64,000 nucleotides of DNA from Przewalskia tangutica (GCA_029844215.1 CM056724.1:86695093-86759092), one strand, 5' to 3'; counted from the stretch's first letter, positions 1 through 11,547 are shown. Made by a program: numbers and translations. The notes: generated from the sequence alone by a model not told the origin.

Positions 1-169
1 TACTGTGTTTGTCGGGATGTTCCTGTTTATATATAGCAGCAGCCTCATCGGCTTGCCTGTTTTTATAACATGAGTTTTCTTAGAGCTTTCGCTAATTTTT
101 ATATGATGTATGGGTAGAAGGTGGCCCAGGTAGGGCACCAGTCGCGGGCCCGGGGTTCGGGTCATGACA
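1..169 (+). mobile_element. 3' end of an E-family LTR (remnant)
   Basis: The segment closely matches the last part of element E's 5' LTR (about 3870-4033), including the GGGCACCAGTC and CGGGCCCGGGGTTCGGGT blocks, and ends in TGACA at 169. No primer-binding site follows, so it is either the end of a 3' LTR or a solo LTR whose start lies outside the window. Confidence 0.75.
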
Positions 170-249
170 AGTGGAGTGAGAGAGGTGACTATTGTATTGC
201 ATTGTATTCATCCACTCTTATATTTAACTGATCATTTGGTGAAATTATA
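170..249. other. Short spacer between two LTRs
   Basis: Eighty bases with no recognisable feature, between the TGACA end of one LTR and the TGTTACACCCC start of the next. This may be old target sequence. Confidence 0.4.
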
Positions 250-2230
250 TGTTACACCCCGTAGTTCTGGGGCATGAAGGGAGAACGTAAGTAAAGAAAT
301 AAGATTTGAATTTTGGAAGGATAGTGTATTTACAGTTTCGATAAGGGAAAAATTTGGATACAATAAAGGCGACGACGAGAAATAGTATCGGAAATTGAGT
401 TCTTCCCAATAGAGTGTGGGCAGAAAAGAAGCTCCTGAAACATAAAGTACGAAAAATCGCGGATCAAAGGAAAGATCGCAGATCGCGGTGCCACAACCTT
501 TGGGAGGTCAGAGGACTTTGCACCGCGTGCCGGCGGAAATATCTGCGTGCCTATGCGGAATTTTCAGAAATTTAATAAGTGTGGAAGATATTTTGAGACA
601 AGTGGACTAGTGGGTCCCCCTCCACTTGTGCTACATACACAATTATCTCCAAGTGTAGCAAGACTTGGATCACCCTCATCTTCATCATCCAAACCCTCTC
701 CTCCCAAATTCCCTAGCAAAGGTGAAGAACAAGACAACTTATTTTCCAAGATTAAGCCCTCTACCCAAGTTCTAAGCAAGGTTAACTCTCCATAACAGTG
801 GGTCACAGTTTTGACGAGAAAACTGTCTTGAAACCCTAAGCTTGGAATGAAGTTTTTGGAAGAGAAACAAGATAGTTAGATGGTTACAAGCTTGTAGAGG
901 TTACGTGTTTGTTGTTGTAACGTGAAGGAGTGGTGTGAAAGTGAAGCAGTTGTAGCCGAGACTTGTGGACTGTTTTGACTAAAAGTGAAGGTAAGATTTC
1001 ATCTTCCTCTTTAAGATTAATGGAAGTTACATGATGTTATAGTTATAAGATAAACTTTTGTTAAGTAAAATGGAGAATAAGAAGTGTATATGACAGTTTG
1101 GCATGTTAGCTGATTTTGAGACTGTTTTGTTATATTGGATTCGTTGGATATTGTCGTGCGGTTTTAAGGGCTGTTTTATGTATGTTTAAGATGTGATAAT
1201 TGCTAAATGTATGTACTAAAGTAACGAGGGTGTAGAAAGGTGTAGAAAGGCTTCATATCTTACCATAATTGTTGTTAGAATATGGATTATTTTTGTGAAC
1301 TATTTTAGTAAGGATTATGAGGTTGTTTCTACGTGAGAAATAGGTGTGTGAATCACCTTGGTTAACTGTTTGGTATTGCCCTTCATTGGTGCTTGGTTAT
1401 TTATGAAATTGGTCTTTTTGAAAGGTGGAAAAGTAAGTATAAATAGGGGAAGTGTTGTCCAAATTTTTTTATAAGAAAAGACAACCATTACTTGGTATAT
1501 AGACCTACTCTAGTGAGCATGGAGTTGATATACATGCTATGGTATTTATAGGTTGAAGTACTACTTGAGGCGGATTCTAGATTGTTGAGTTGGTTAGTTC
1601 GCCGATAAGGTATGTGAACCTCTTCATTCTCTCTTTTGGCATGTTCTACGTATGAGCCATAACTGTGGTATTATTTCAAAATTTATTCTACTCTTAGAAG
1701 TTAAGGAGTATTCATGTTATTGCTTCTATGCTAAAGGCATGTCTAAATTATTCATAAGTCCTTACCAAGTCTTATGGGAGATGTTGGTGAGAGTTTTTAG
1801 TAAGCATTGGAGTTGAGTTGATCTTGCTAAGTTACCACATTAATGAGAAAAGGTATCGAACAAGCCATTGCTGCATTAAATGGAAAAGGTATCGACAATC
1901 AATTATATTGAAATGAGTAGAATTTCCATCTGCATAGAAGCTAAGATATAACCAGTTCGTTTATACTTTCTAGGTTCACAACTGATTAGATAAGATCATT
2001 ATTAATATATAACTTGCTAAAGGCTCATAAAATGGATTAATTTGGCAATTCGGATCGGTTATCACTATGCAAATGTTTCCATAATATTAGCCAGAGGAGC
2101 GAGACGAATTAAGATTATCGAGTTGGTACAAACGACAAGCGGTGTGTGAACTATCCTTTCTTCTTTTGAAAGTTGTTTATTTGAAGTAAGTGTACGGTGG
2201 ACGTACATAGTTTTATTGGATGTTAATTTT

Positions 2231-2528
2231 AAAGTGATACTTGATTTGATAAGTATCTTTATTTACCAAATGAGGATTTAAAGTGATACTTGATTTGATA
2301 AGTATCTTGATTTACCAAATGAGGATTTAAAGTGATACTTGATTTGATAAGTATCTTGATTTACCAAATGAGGTTTTAAAGTGATACTTGATTTGATAAG
2401 TATCTGGATTTACCAAATGAGGTTTTAAAGTGATACTTGATTTGATAAGTATCTTGATTTACCAAATGATGTTTTAAAATGATACTTGATATGATAAGTG
2501 TCTTGATTTTCCAAATGAGGATTTAAAA
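2231..2528 (+). repeat. 49-bp minisatellite, six units
   Basis: Units begin AAAGTGATACTTG at 2231, 2280, 2329, 2378, 2427 and 2476, an exact 49-base period. Each unit carries the inverted repeat GATACTT/AAGTATC separated by eight bases, so each can form a small hairpin. The last unit is the most diverged. The partial 3' LTR ends before this array. Confidence 0.92.
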
Positions 2529-2529
2529 T

Positions 2530-2845
2530 GAAAGGTATGAGAGTGCCTTGGTATTTCTAAAAAAGAAGGCATGGTATTTCCTTGGTATTTCTAAAAAGAA
2601 AGGCATGGTATTGCCTTGGTATTTCAAAAAAAAAAGGCATGGTATTGTCTTGGTATTTCTAAAAAGGAAGGCATGTTATTGTCTTGGTATTTTTAAAAAA
2701 AGGAAGGCATGGTATTGTCTTGGTATTTCTAAAAAGGAAGGCATGGTATTGTCTTTGTATTTCTAAAAAGGAAGGCATGGTATTGCCTTGGTATTTCTAA
2801 GAAGGAATGCATGGTATTGCCTTGGTTTTTCTAAAATAAAAGATG
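2530..2845 (+). repeat. Second minisatellite, about 32-36 bp unit
   Basis: About eight to nine copies of a unit built on AAGGCATGGTATTG followed by CTTGGTATTTCTAAAAA. Unit length varies with the A-run. It directly follows the 49-bp array. The 72-residue ORF over it (2548-2766) is only the repeat translated. Confidence 0.88.
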
Positions 2846-3215
2846 TGATTGGTACATGATATGTTGGTACCACGCATTTCTAAAATGGAAAGTTTATTAT
2901 ATGTGATTGGTACATGATATGTTGGTACCACACATTTCTAAAAGGAAAGTCATTTTAATATTTGGTGCACGAGATGTTGGTACCTAGGTTTGGTTAAAAT
3001 GAAAGATTTTATATGTGTTTGGTACATGATGTTTTGGTACCTTGGCATAGTTAAAATGAAAGATTTTATATGTGTTTGGTACATGATGTTTTGGTACCTT
3101 GGCATAGTTAAAATGAATGATTGTATATGTATTTGGTACATGATATGTTGGTACCTTGGCATAGCTAAAATGAAAAGTTCGTATATGTGATTGGTACATA
3201 AGATGTTGGTACCTT
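2846..3215 (+). repeat. Third minisatellite, about 56 bp unit
   Basis: About seven copies, each with GGTACATGATATGTTGGTACC or a close variant (near 2851, 2910, 2963, 3020, 3076, 3136 and 3193). The GGTAC...GTACC ends are inverted repeats, so this array too is a string of potential hairpins. Confidence 0.88.
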
Positions 3216-3616
3216 AGTTTTATTCCTTTGAGAGTCAAAAGATGAGTTAATTTGCACAAGGTTGCTTATGGTAGCTATTCGTGCAAGTGTTATTATTCCA
3301 TTTTCCTGAGTCCCTCACGAAAGGGCCGGGATACGTTATAGTGAGTTCACCGAGTCCCTCACTAAAGGGTAAGATCACGTTATAGGCATAAAGACATGAT
3401 GGTTACATGATTCCACCGAGTTCCAGAATGGGTCGGGATACGTTATGTGGTACAGAGGTACAGTGGTACAGTGATACAAGGTACAGTTGGCTCTTATTTT
3501 ATATGGCACGGTTGGATCTGGTATTTGATTTTCATACTTGTCCCTGTCATCTTTTGTACAGTTATGATTGTATTTACTGTACTTCATGTTTATATACTTG
3601 GTACCTTGTTGTACTG

Positions 3617-3650
3617 ACCCCCTTCGGGGGGCTACGTTCATGCCCGCAGG
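3617..3650 (+). promoter_or_regulatory. Group-conserved GC-rich LTR block
   Basis: ACCCCCTTCGGGGGGCTACG followed by TTCATGCCCGCAGG. The same block, with small changes, occurs late in the LTRs of D (29193-29226), G (near 42600), H (reverse, near 43146-43175) and I (60263-60297), although the rest of these LTRs has diverged strongly. CCCCC/GGGGG can form a tight stem. The role is unknown; a place in the R or U5 region of the transcript is inferred. Confidence 0.6.
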
Positions 3651-3984
3651 TATAGGTACTCAGTTTGGTGATCCTCGAGCTTAGGATATTTGCCCAGCTT
3701 TTTGAGATAGCTCCACTGTTCCGAAGCTTGTCATTTTAGTACATGTCTTCCATTATGACTTATGTATATTATGGGGTACGGCAGGGCCTTGTCCTGTCAC
3801 ATATCTTTATCAAACTCTTAGAGGTCTTGTAGACAGGTGTGAGTTGTATATGTATTTGGACATATGTGAGTTGTACTAGTTTTGGTTATATCTATATACA
3901 GTAGCGGCCTTGTCGGCTTGCCTGTTTTTATAACACGAGTTTTCTTAGAGCTTCCGCTGATTTTATGTGATGTATGGGTAGAAG

Positions 3985-4003
3985 GGTGCCCAGGTAGGGC
4001 ACC
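3985..4003 (+). other. U5 hairpin at LTR end
   Basis: GGTGCCC-AGGTA-GGGCACC: a perfect 7-bp stem with a 5-base loop, about 30 bases before the LTR end. The same hairpin is seen at 29567-29585 in D and, with a larger loop, in A and H. Confidence 0.7.
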
Positions 4004-4036
4004 AGTCATAGGCCCGGGGTTCGGGTCGTGACAGAG

Positions 4037-4048
4037 TGGTATCAGAGC
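4037..4048 (+). other. Primer-binding site of E
   Basis: TGGTATCAGAGC three bases after the LTR end. This is the usual plant primer site complementary to the 3' end of initiator-Met tRNA. Confidence 0.92.
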
Positions 4049-4099
4049 AGTTAGTCCTCGGAATGTCTACAGACCGTGTGTAGTAGAGTCTTGGTTATC

Positions 4100-4119
4100 G
4101 GTGTGTTGTGCACCACACC
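4100..4119 (+). other. Putative RNA dimerisation stem-loop of E
   Basis: GGTGTG-TTGTGCAC-CACACC: a perfect 6-bp stem closing an 8-base loop that contains the palindrome GTGCAC (4108-4113). It starts 52 bases after the primer site. The same structure sits at the same place in A, D, G, H and I. The role as a kissing-loop dimerisation site is inferred by analogy with retroviral leaders. Confidence 0.6.
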
Positions 4120-5188
4120 TATAAACATGAGGCTATAGTACATTTAGGATTGGTTTCTATTCTTATTACTCTAAGATCGTGCGATAGAGCTATGTTGTTA
4201 GGGTAGTCCATCCCTAACGTATTATTGTGATTGCAACAATGAGAAAGCGACAACGGCCCAGAAGGAGAATATATGGACTTTGTATCCAGGTTGGTAAAAA
4301 TTATGGTATGGTTGGTGTGATAATGGTGTACATCTATACAGACATATTTATTAGGGCCATGTGTGTGTTTCCTAATGTGATTGTGGGTTATCATGAGTTG
4401 GTTAAGCTTTGATAATGGCTTGGAAGGTATGAAATAGTTTAATGAATCCACATCAAGGTTATATATGTACTAATTTGGAATAATTAGGAGGTGATGAGCA
4501 GTCTGAAAGGGTGATGAAACCTTAAAGGATCGTGTTTAATTGACTTAATGGCATACCATGTTGTTAGATTAAGATGTGTTGTATGCTTAAGTGAGATGCA
4601 CGAATAATATTGGTATGGAGTAAATAGGGTTGTTGTGATTAAGATAACATGATTTTGAGATAATGTAAGCTTGGGACATGAAATATTTGAGGATCTTAGA
4701 GTATTGGATAATCGTTGAGACCTTAAATAGACAAGGCCTTCAAGAGTAAAGTATTTTATGTATGATCTTGGCTAAAGTACATAGTATATGTGAAGTATAT
4801 TAGTGGTGATAATTCTTTGGTTTGAGTATAAACCACTTGTGATTGTTGTGGTGAAAGAGACTGTGTTATATTGTGGTCCGGTGTGGCATCTGTGAGTTGC
4901 TGAGTATTATTGGAACTAGTAGAAGAAGAAGAGATTAAGTGAAAAATGTGTGCTGTGAATTTCAGGCACAGCACCGCGGTGCTGAAACTTCAGATATGTT
5001 GTAGGAATTATGGCACCGCGGTGCCGAAGTGCAGGACAGTGGTGCTGAAGCTTTAGAGGGGCGGCAGTAATTCAGGGCCACGGTGTCGACGCTATCGAGT
5101 ATAGGTTGATAGGTATAGTTAAAGGAGACTATGTCGAAATGTTGTATAGTGTGAGACCTACTATGAATATTCGAGGACGAATGTTTCT
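4120..5188 (+). other. Interior of E: conserved leader plus non-coding tract
   Basis: The first 120 bases continue the group leader. An ATG at 4239 followed by Arg-rich codons sits where D, G and I start gag and may be its remains, but the frame soon becomes unlike gag. The rest, to the PPT, shows no protein signal. It contains GC-rich CACCGCGGTGC-type palindromes near 4970-5100, which recur elsewhere in the window. Confidence 0.6.
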
Positions 5189-5201
5189 AAGGAGGGAAGA
5201 A
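5189..5201 (+). other. Polypurine tract of E
   Basis: AAGGAGGGAAGAA directly before the 3' LTR start TGTTACACCCC: plus-strand priming site. Confidence 0.85.
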
Positions 5202-7057
5202 TGTTACACCCCATAGTTCTGGGGCATTAAGGGAGCACGTAAGTAAGGAAATAAGATTTGAATGTTGGAAGGATAGTGTCTTTACAGTTTCGATAAGTGA
5301 AAAATTTGGATACAATAGAGGCAACGACGAGAAGTAGTACTAGAAATTGATTTCTTCCCAATAGAGTGTGGGCAGAAAAGGAGCTCCCGAAACATAAAGG
5401 ACAAAAGTTGGCGATCAAAGCGAAGATCGCAAAGATCTGCGGTCGAGGCGTAATCAGCGGTGCCATAACTCTGGGAGGTCGCAGACTTTCGCACCGCGAT
5501 GCCGGGCGGCAAGCACTGGTGCCTATGCGGAATTTTTAGAAATTTACTAAGTGTGGAAGTTATTTTGAGACAAGTGGAAAAGTGGGTCCCCCTCCACTTG
5601 TGCTATATACACAAATATCTTCAAGTGTAGCAAGACTTGGATCACCCTCATCTTCATCATCCAAACCATCTCCTCCCTTTCCTTGTTATTGAAGTTTCGA
5701 AATTCCCTAGCCAAGGTGAAGAACAAGACAACTTATTTTCCAAGATTAAGCCCTCTACCCAAGTTCTAAGCAAGGTTAACTCTCCATAACAGTGGGTCAC
5801 GGTTTTGACGAGAAAATTGTCTTGAAACCCTAAGCTTGGAATGAAGTTTTTGGAAGAGAAACAAGATAGTAAGAAGGTTATAAGCTTGTAGAGGTTACGT
5901 GTGTTATTGTAACGTGAAGGAGTGGTGTGAAAGTGAAGCAGTTGTAGCCGAGACTTATGGACTGTTTTGGCTAAAAGTGAAGGTAATATTTCCTCTTCAT
6001 CTTTAAGATTAATGGAAGTTACATGATGTTATAGTTATAAGATGAACTTCTGTTAAGTAAAATGGAGAATAAGAAGTGTATATGACAGTTTGGCCTGTTA
6101 GCCGATTTTGAGGCTGTTTTGTTATATTGGATTCGTCGGATATTGTCGTGCGGTTTTAAGGGTTGTTTTATGTATGTTTAAGATATGGTAATTTCTAAAT
6201 GTATGTCCTAAATGAACGAGGGTGTAGAAAGGTGTATAAAGGCTTCATATCTTACCCTTATTGTTGTTGGAATATGGACTATTTTTGTGAACTGTTTTAG
6301 TAAGGATTATGAGGTTGTTTCTACGTGAGAAATAGGTGTGAATTACCTTAGTTAACTGTTTGGTATTACCCTTAATTGGTGCTTGGTTATTGATGAAATT
6401 GGCCGTTTTGAAAGGTGGAAAAGTAAGTATAAATAGGGGAAGTGTTGTCCAAATTTTTTTATAAGAAAAGAGAATCATTACTTGGTATATAACCTACTCT
6501 AGTGAGCATGGAGTTGATATACGTGTTATGGTATTTATAGGTTGAGGTACTACTTGAGGCGGATTCTAGATTGTTGAGTTGGTTAGTTCCCCGATAAGGT
6601 ATGTGAACATCTTCCTTCTTTCTTTTGGCATGTTCTACGTATGAGCCATAACTGTGGTATTGTTTCAAAAGTTATTCTACTCTTAGAAGTTAAGGAGTAT
6701 TCATGTTATTGATTCTATGCTAAATGCATGTCTAAATTATTCCTAAGTCCTTACCAAGTCTTATGGGAGATGTTGGTGAGAGTTTTTAGTAACCATTGGA
6801 GTCGAGTTGATCTTGCTAAGTTACAACACTAATGAGAAAAGGTATCGAACAAGCCATTGCAACGTTAAATGGAAAAGGTATCGACAATTAATTATATTGA
6901 AATGAGTAGAATTTCCATCTGCATAGAAGCTAAGATATAACCAGTTCATTTTACACTTTCTAGGTTCACAACTGATTAGATAAGATCATTATTAATATAT
7001 AACTTGCTAAAGTGTCATAAAATGGATTAATTTGGCAATTCGGATCGGTTATCACTA
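5202..7057 (+). repeat. Truncated 3' LTR of element E
   Basis: Aligns by eye with 250-2076 of the 5' LTR, including the starts at TGTTACACCCC, and then breaks at ...GGTTATCACTA. All three minisatellites and the LTR end are missing. It carries an extra 22 bases near 5680 relative to the 5' copy. Confidence 0.85.
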
Positions 7058-7577
7058 CTTATTTATGATATGTGACCAAACATGTTTGCCCTATGTGCTA
7101 CTTGTTGGTTTCGACTTCTTCATGTGTTATCTAATCATTGTCGGCCTATGATGATTACTGGTACAAGTGTTGTACTGATACTACTCTTGTTGCACTTTTG
7201 TTGAGTGTAGAGTACGATCTAGGTTCCAGTACCATGCCCCGTGGCTGATCCGCGAGGGTGACATCTTTCAGTCATTCAGGGTGAGCTACTTGTCATCCGT
7301 GGCCCCTGAAGGGCCTCTTAGTTAATTCCATTTTCTTTTGTTATTTGACATGAAGTATATATAGCCTTCGGATATTTTTTAGACTTCTATTCCAAACTAT
7401 GTTTAGCGCTCTTGTACCCTTTTGATCAGATTTTGGGGAACGTCGTGACAATTCTAGTGATGTTAAGTATTTAAGACATGATAACTCCTTCTTCTTTATT
7501 TTCCGCCTATTTAATGTGGTTCGCCTACTCGGGGGAATAGTGTAGGTGTCATCACGATTTGTGAATTGGGTCGTGAC
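7058..7577 (+). mobile_element. 3' end of an unrelated Gypsy LTR (remnant)
   Basis: This 520-base stretch is unlike E. It ends with a motif typical of Gypsy LTR ends: GTGTCATCACGATTTG, then GGGTCGTGACA at 7577. No primer site follows, and a LINE relic begins immediately after. Codes for nothing recognisable. Confidence 0.6.
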
Positions 7578-9776
7578 ACTTTTGCTTTGAATATGCTCTG
7601 AATGACCCAACTTGATTGTTTGGGCATCATTTCCCATATTTCTCATTTGTTTCTATGGTATGTATGTATTCATTTTGCCCAGTGTACATCTTTCTTCTTA
7701 GTTAGTTTCCACAACAATTTTCATATTGCTGCTTGTTCCAAATATGGATGTTCAGTAAATTCATGCCCCTGCTGTTTTTGGCAGGCATAACTTCTCCCAA
7801 GCCAATAATATTTTTTTTGTCATCTCCACTTGCTATGTCCATAAGAATGTTCTGCATATCTATTGTATTACCTTTATGATCTTATTTGGTATCAAGAATA
7901 GTTGTGACCAGTATAGTTGTGTAGCAAACAATACTGACTTCACTAGTTATAAAGTCCTTCATATGATATCATTTTGCTGGTCCATGTCTTTATTCTCCCT
8001 ACCATTCTGTCTATCAGTAGTTGATATTGTATTATTGATATCTTCTTTGTACTCATGTGAACTCCTAAATATTTCATGGGCGGTTCTTCTTTTTCCATTC
8101 CTGTTATGTTCAAAATATGTTGTTATATGCTCATTGGTACTCCTCCAAAGTATACATTGCTATTATGTTCATTATCATTTAGCCCAGATGCTTTTGAGAA
8201 TGTACTTAAGCATTGGAACATTTTTTGTATGGACTTGGTATCTCCTCTGTTGAATAATAGCATATCATCTACAAAGCTCAATTGAGTAATCTTCAGTTTG
8301 CCACATTTTGGATGGTATTTGAATTCCTTTTATTTTTCCAGAGTCTTGAGCAACCTATTGAGATACTTCATTGTCAACACAAATAAATATAGAGACATTG
8401 GGTCTCCATGTTTCAACCATCTCTTTGCTTTAAATGGTTCTGCAAGTCTTCCATTGATCAGAATGGAATATGATACTGTTTTTAGGCAACACATTATCCA
8501 TCTCACAAACTTTTCTGGAAATTGCGGACTATTTAGTATATGTTGCATGTATAGCCACTCCGCTGTGTCATATTCCTTGTGGATGTCTACCTTCATCATG
8601 CATCTTGGTGAGATATTATTTCTGTTGTACCCCTTTACTAACTCATGGCTTAGTATTATGTTGTCTGATATTACTCTTCCTTGTATGAATGTTGCTTGAC
8701 TTGGATCAACCAAATTATCTTGTACCCCACTTATTAACTTAGTCACAATCTTTGAGATAATTTTATATATCAATGTACAGTATGAAATACGTCTTTATTC
8801 TTAAATGGTAGTAGGGTGTTGTACCTTTGGTATTAGTGTCACTGTTATGCAGTTCCGTTGTTCATAAATTTTTGATCTGTTGAAGAAATACAGTACTGTA
8901 TGTGTGACATCTTTTCCAATTATGTTCCATGTTTCTTGTAGAACACAACATTGAATACATTCATTCTAGGTGCTTTCTGATTATCTATTCCTTGTAGTGC
9001 TGCTTCAATTTCTTTCCTTGTAACTGGCTCTATTAGTTTCAGTTGTTGGTTTCTATTCAGCACCTTTCCTTTTTTCATAACCTCCTGGTTAACACATGGT
9101 ATCTCTTTTGGTGTTGTTCCTAGTAACTTTTTGTAGAACTCTGTGATTTTAGCCTCTATTTCCTTTGTGTCCTATATTAGTTTTCCTTCAACTGTCATTA
9201 GGCTTTTTATATGATTTTGAGCTATTATGTTATTCATGCTTGCATGGAAAAATAATGTATTAACATCTCCTAATTTCAGCCATTGTATCCTTGATTTTTA
9301 TTTATACATGCTCTCTTCTATCTTACTCCACTTTTCCCAATCTTGCTTCATTGGTATCTCTTCTTCAAACAACTTTTGGTGCTCTGTTATTGATATCATC
9401 TAGCTTTGTAAGTCTTCTAGCTTTTCCTTTGCCTTATGTACTCTTTTTGTCACTTGTGCAAACATTCTTGTTTAGCTGTTTTAGATGTTTTTTTTACTTC
9501 CTTCAGTTTCTTCCATACATTTTCCATGTTCTTTCTTCTATTGGTTTTCTTCCATGCTTGTTCTACAGTTTTCCTAAATTCAGGTGATATGTTAGGTAAT
9601 TTAGAAACTTGAAAGGCATTGCCATTTTCATACTAGGTTCTTCTATGTCAATACTTATTGGGGAATGGTCAGACATTGTTGTGTCATGTGCAATTGCCTT
9701 CAGATGAGTCCATTCACTGATCTAGTGGTTTTTGATGATTGCTTAGTCAATTCTGATGTACACATGGTTATTTGTC
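7578..9776 (-). pseudogene. L1-type LINE ORF2 relic (endonuclease end, reverse transcriptase, C-terminal part)
   Basis: Read on the minus strand from 9776 downward, the first part ends an APE-type endonuclease: residues around WTNNHVYIRID and the SDHSPI motif near 9660-9680. Next comes the linker with NQKAP, then a reverse transcriptase of the non-LTR type. The longest open stretch (8330-8773, 147 aa) has QATFIQGRVISDNI and KVDIHKEYDTAEW, followed by the HGDP motif. The catalytic box reads FVDD at 8264-8275. Downstream, RTFLWT and AWEKLCLPK match the region after the RT in plant L1 proteins. There are several frameshifts and stops, so it is dead. The 5' end of ORF2 and all of ORF1 are missing, as expected of a 5'-truncated LINE, and no poly(A) tail is visible at the 7578 side. 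Plus-strand ORFs over it are shadows. Confidence 0.85.
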
Positions 9777-10830
9777 CACGAGTATATCAAAATATCACCA
9801 ATAAACACGCTCACGAATGAATATAGATATGGTCTGAACACCCCATTCATCAACTACATAAATACTACAGGTGCATTGGTCAACCCAAACGACATCACTA
9901 AAAACGCATAATGCCCCTATCTGGTCCAGAAGGTTGTCTTAGGAACATCCTTAGCCCAGATCTTTAACTGATGATAACCAGACCTCAAATCAATCTTAGA
10001 AAAGACTGAAACACCCTATAACTGATCAAATAAGTCATCAATGTGCAATATAAGATATTTGTTCTTGATTGTTACCTTGTTCAATTGCATGTAGGAAATG
10101 CATATGCACATAGACCTATCTTTCTTCTTTATGAACAATATTGGAGCACCCTAAGGCGAAACACTAGGCTGAATGAATCCCTTACTTAACAAATCTTGCA
10201 ATTGTTCTTTAAACTCTCTCAACTAGATCGGCGCCATCCAATATGGAGCCATAGAAATGGGTTGAGTGCCTGACTCAAGATCTATGCAAAAGTTAATATC
10301 TCGATCCGGCAGAACACTAGGAAGGTTGGTAGGAAACACCTCTGGATACCCTCGAGCTACTGGAACTGACTTTAAGGAATAAGTCTCCGCACTGGTATCA
10401 CCAACATAGGCCAAATAAGAAAGACACCCCTTCTCTATCATCTTTTGAGTTTTCAGAAATGAGATCAACCTTTTCGGATACTGACTAAGAGTACCCTTCC
10501 AAACTAACTGAGGAATACAAGACATAGATAAGGTAACGGTCTTGGCATAACAAGCTAATATAGTATGATACGGAGCTAACCAATCCATACCCAAAATAGT
10601 ATCAAAGTCTACCATATGGAAAACTTTCAAATCTACCTGAGTATCATACCCTATCAACATAACTACACAATTCAAATAAGCTCGATCTACCACTACAGAA
10701 TCCCCAACATGTGTAGAAATATGAATAGGCATGGCTAGAGACTCACACATCAAATCCAGACTCAATGAAAATATGCAGACACATAAGAATATGTTGACCC
10801 CGGATCAAATAAAATTGTAACAAGTCGACG
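9777..10830 (-). pseudogene. Element F: Gypsy protease and N-terminal reverse transcriptase relic
   Basis: Minus strand. The protease active site reads LFDPGSTYSYVS near 10785-10810, and the later DFDTILGMDWL follows in the open stretch 10223-10765 (180 aa). The linker DRDINFCIDLESGTQPIS leads into the RT. RT motifs then follow: LNKVTIKNKY, FSKIDLRSGYHQLKI, SFGLTNAP and finally the catalytic region at 9777-9800. There the box reads FIGD instead of the usual FIDD, so the first catalytic Asp is lost. In-frame stops also occur, for example near 10154. The relic ends at DILIYS, where the LINE begins; RNase H and integrase are absent. The sequence type is that of chromoviruses, probably the Del/Tekay lineage. 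Confidence 0.85.
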
Positions 10831-11547
10831 GCAAACTGAAAAAAGTACATGTAATCATAACGTTGGAGGCCTCTGCCTCAGGTCTGCCAGGAAAAGTATA
10901 GAAATGACTACAATCACCCCTGCATCCACCATATCAGCCGAACTTAGCTCTGACTTAACCTATCTGAGGGCCACCTCTACCGCCTGAGAACCACATCTAG
11001 CACATTGGGACCTGCCTCTAGCTGGCTGCCCTACAACTCTAGATCCAGAACCCTAAGACTGATCATAACGCCTAAGTTCCATCTTGAAGTACCCAAGATC
11101 CCCACACTCAAAGAAATATCTAGGAACTATTGACGACTGAGAAAAATAACTGGCACCAAAATGACCACCATAACTAGAGAACCGATAAGAACTCGGGGTC
11201 ACCTACCCCGACCCATGAGAAGTACGTGAAAACTGCCCTCCTTCTGATATAGGCATAACAATAATAAATGGCCTAGTATTAAGATGGTGATTACTTCTAC
11301 TGTAATGTCCTCGACCTCTAGATAAAGTAACTATATGAGTGTTGAAACCAGGCCTCTTGATCACCCTCTCCTCATAATCCTCTCTCCAAATAAACTCGAC
11401 CTCTCTCACGGCATTAACAATCTACTAGAAGGTGGAACTGGTGGAAGTCATCTATTCTGCAATCAACCGAAGAGAACATATTAACCCATTGGTGAACCTC
11501 CTTACCCTCTGATGACTTCCAAATCCACTCCTCAATGAGAAAGTGTA
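10831..11547 (-). pseudogene. Element F: C-terminal gag relic
   Basis: Minus strand, upstream of the protease. RVRRFTNGL and VNAVREVEFIWREDYEE match the end of the capsid domain of chromovirus gag, and CARCG near 10990-11010 is what remains of the zinc knuckle. Several frames are needed, so it is a pseudogene. It is cut at 11547 by the target-site copy and the LTR of element A. Confidence 0.7.
11543..11547. repeat. Target-site duplication, left copy (element A)
   Basis: GTGTA immediately before the LTR; an identical GTGTA follows the other LTR at 20473-20477. Confidence 0.9.

Larger units (their letters stand above)
250..4033 (+). repeat. 5' LTR of element E
   Basis: Starts TGTTACACCCC and ends GGGTCGTGACA immediately before the primer site. 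At about 3.8 kb it is among the longer plant LTRs. It contains three minisatellites (2231-3215), the conserved GC-rich block at 3617-3650 and a U5 hairpin. No convincing CTATAAATA box of the kind in elements A, G, H and I is seen. ORFs in it are short and lie over repeats or non-coding sequence. Confidence 0.88.
250..7057 (+). mobile_element. Element E: long-LTR retrotransposon without gag or pol, 3' truncated
   Basis: The order is TGTTACACCCC LTR start, LTR end TGACA at 4033, initiator-Met type primer site, a 1.17 kb interior, polypurine tract, and a second LTR starting at 5202. The second LTR follows the first until 7057, then sequence similarity stops abruptly. The interior codes for no recognisable retroelement protein except a possible gag-start relic, so the element depends on other elements for all enzymes (LARD-like). 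The two LTRs differ by scattered substitutions and a 22-base indel near 5680, so the insertion is not recent. No TSD can be checked because the 3' end is gone. Confidence 0.85.

Noticed and set aside
2548..2766. 72-aa ORF with repeated GMVLPWYF-like peptide
   Set aside because: Translation of the second minisatellite in E's LTR; frame lost as unit length changes.
7876..9587. Several plus-strand ORFs rich in hydrophobic residues (for example 7876-8253, 8298-8699, 9291-9587) resembling membrane proteins
   Set aside because: They are antisense shadows of the minus-strand LINE reverse transcriptase.
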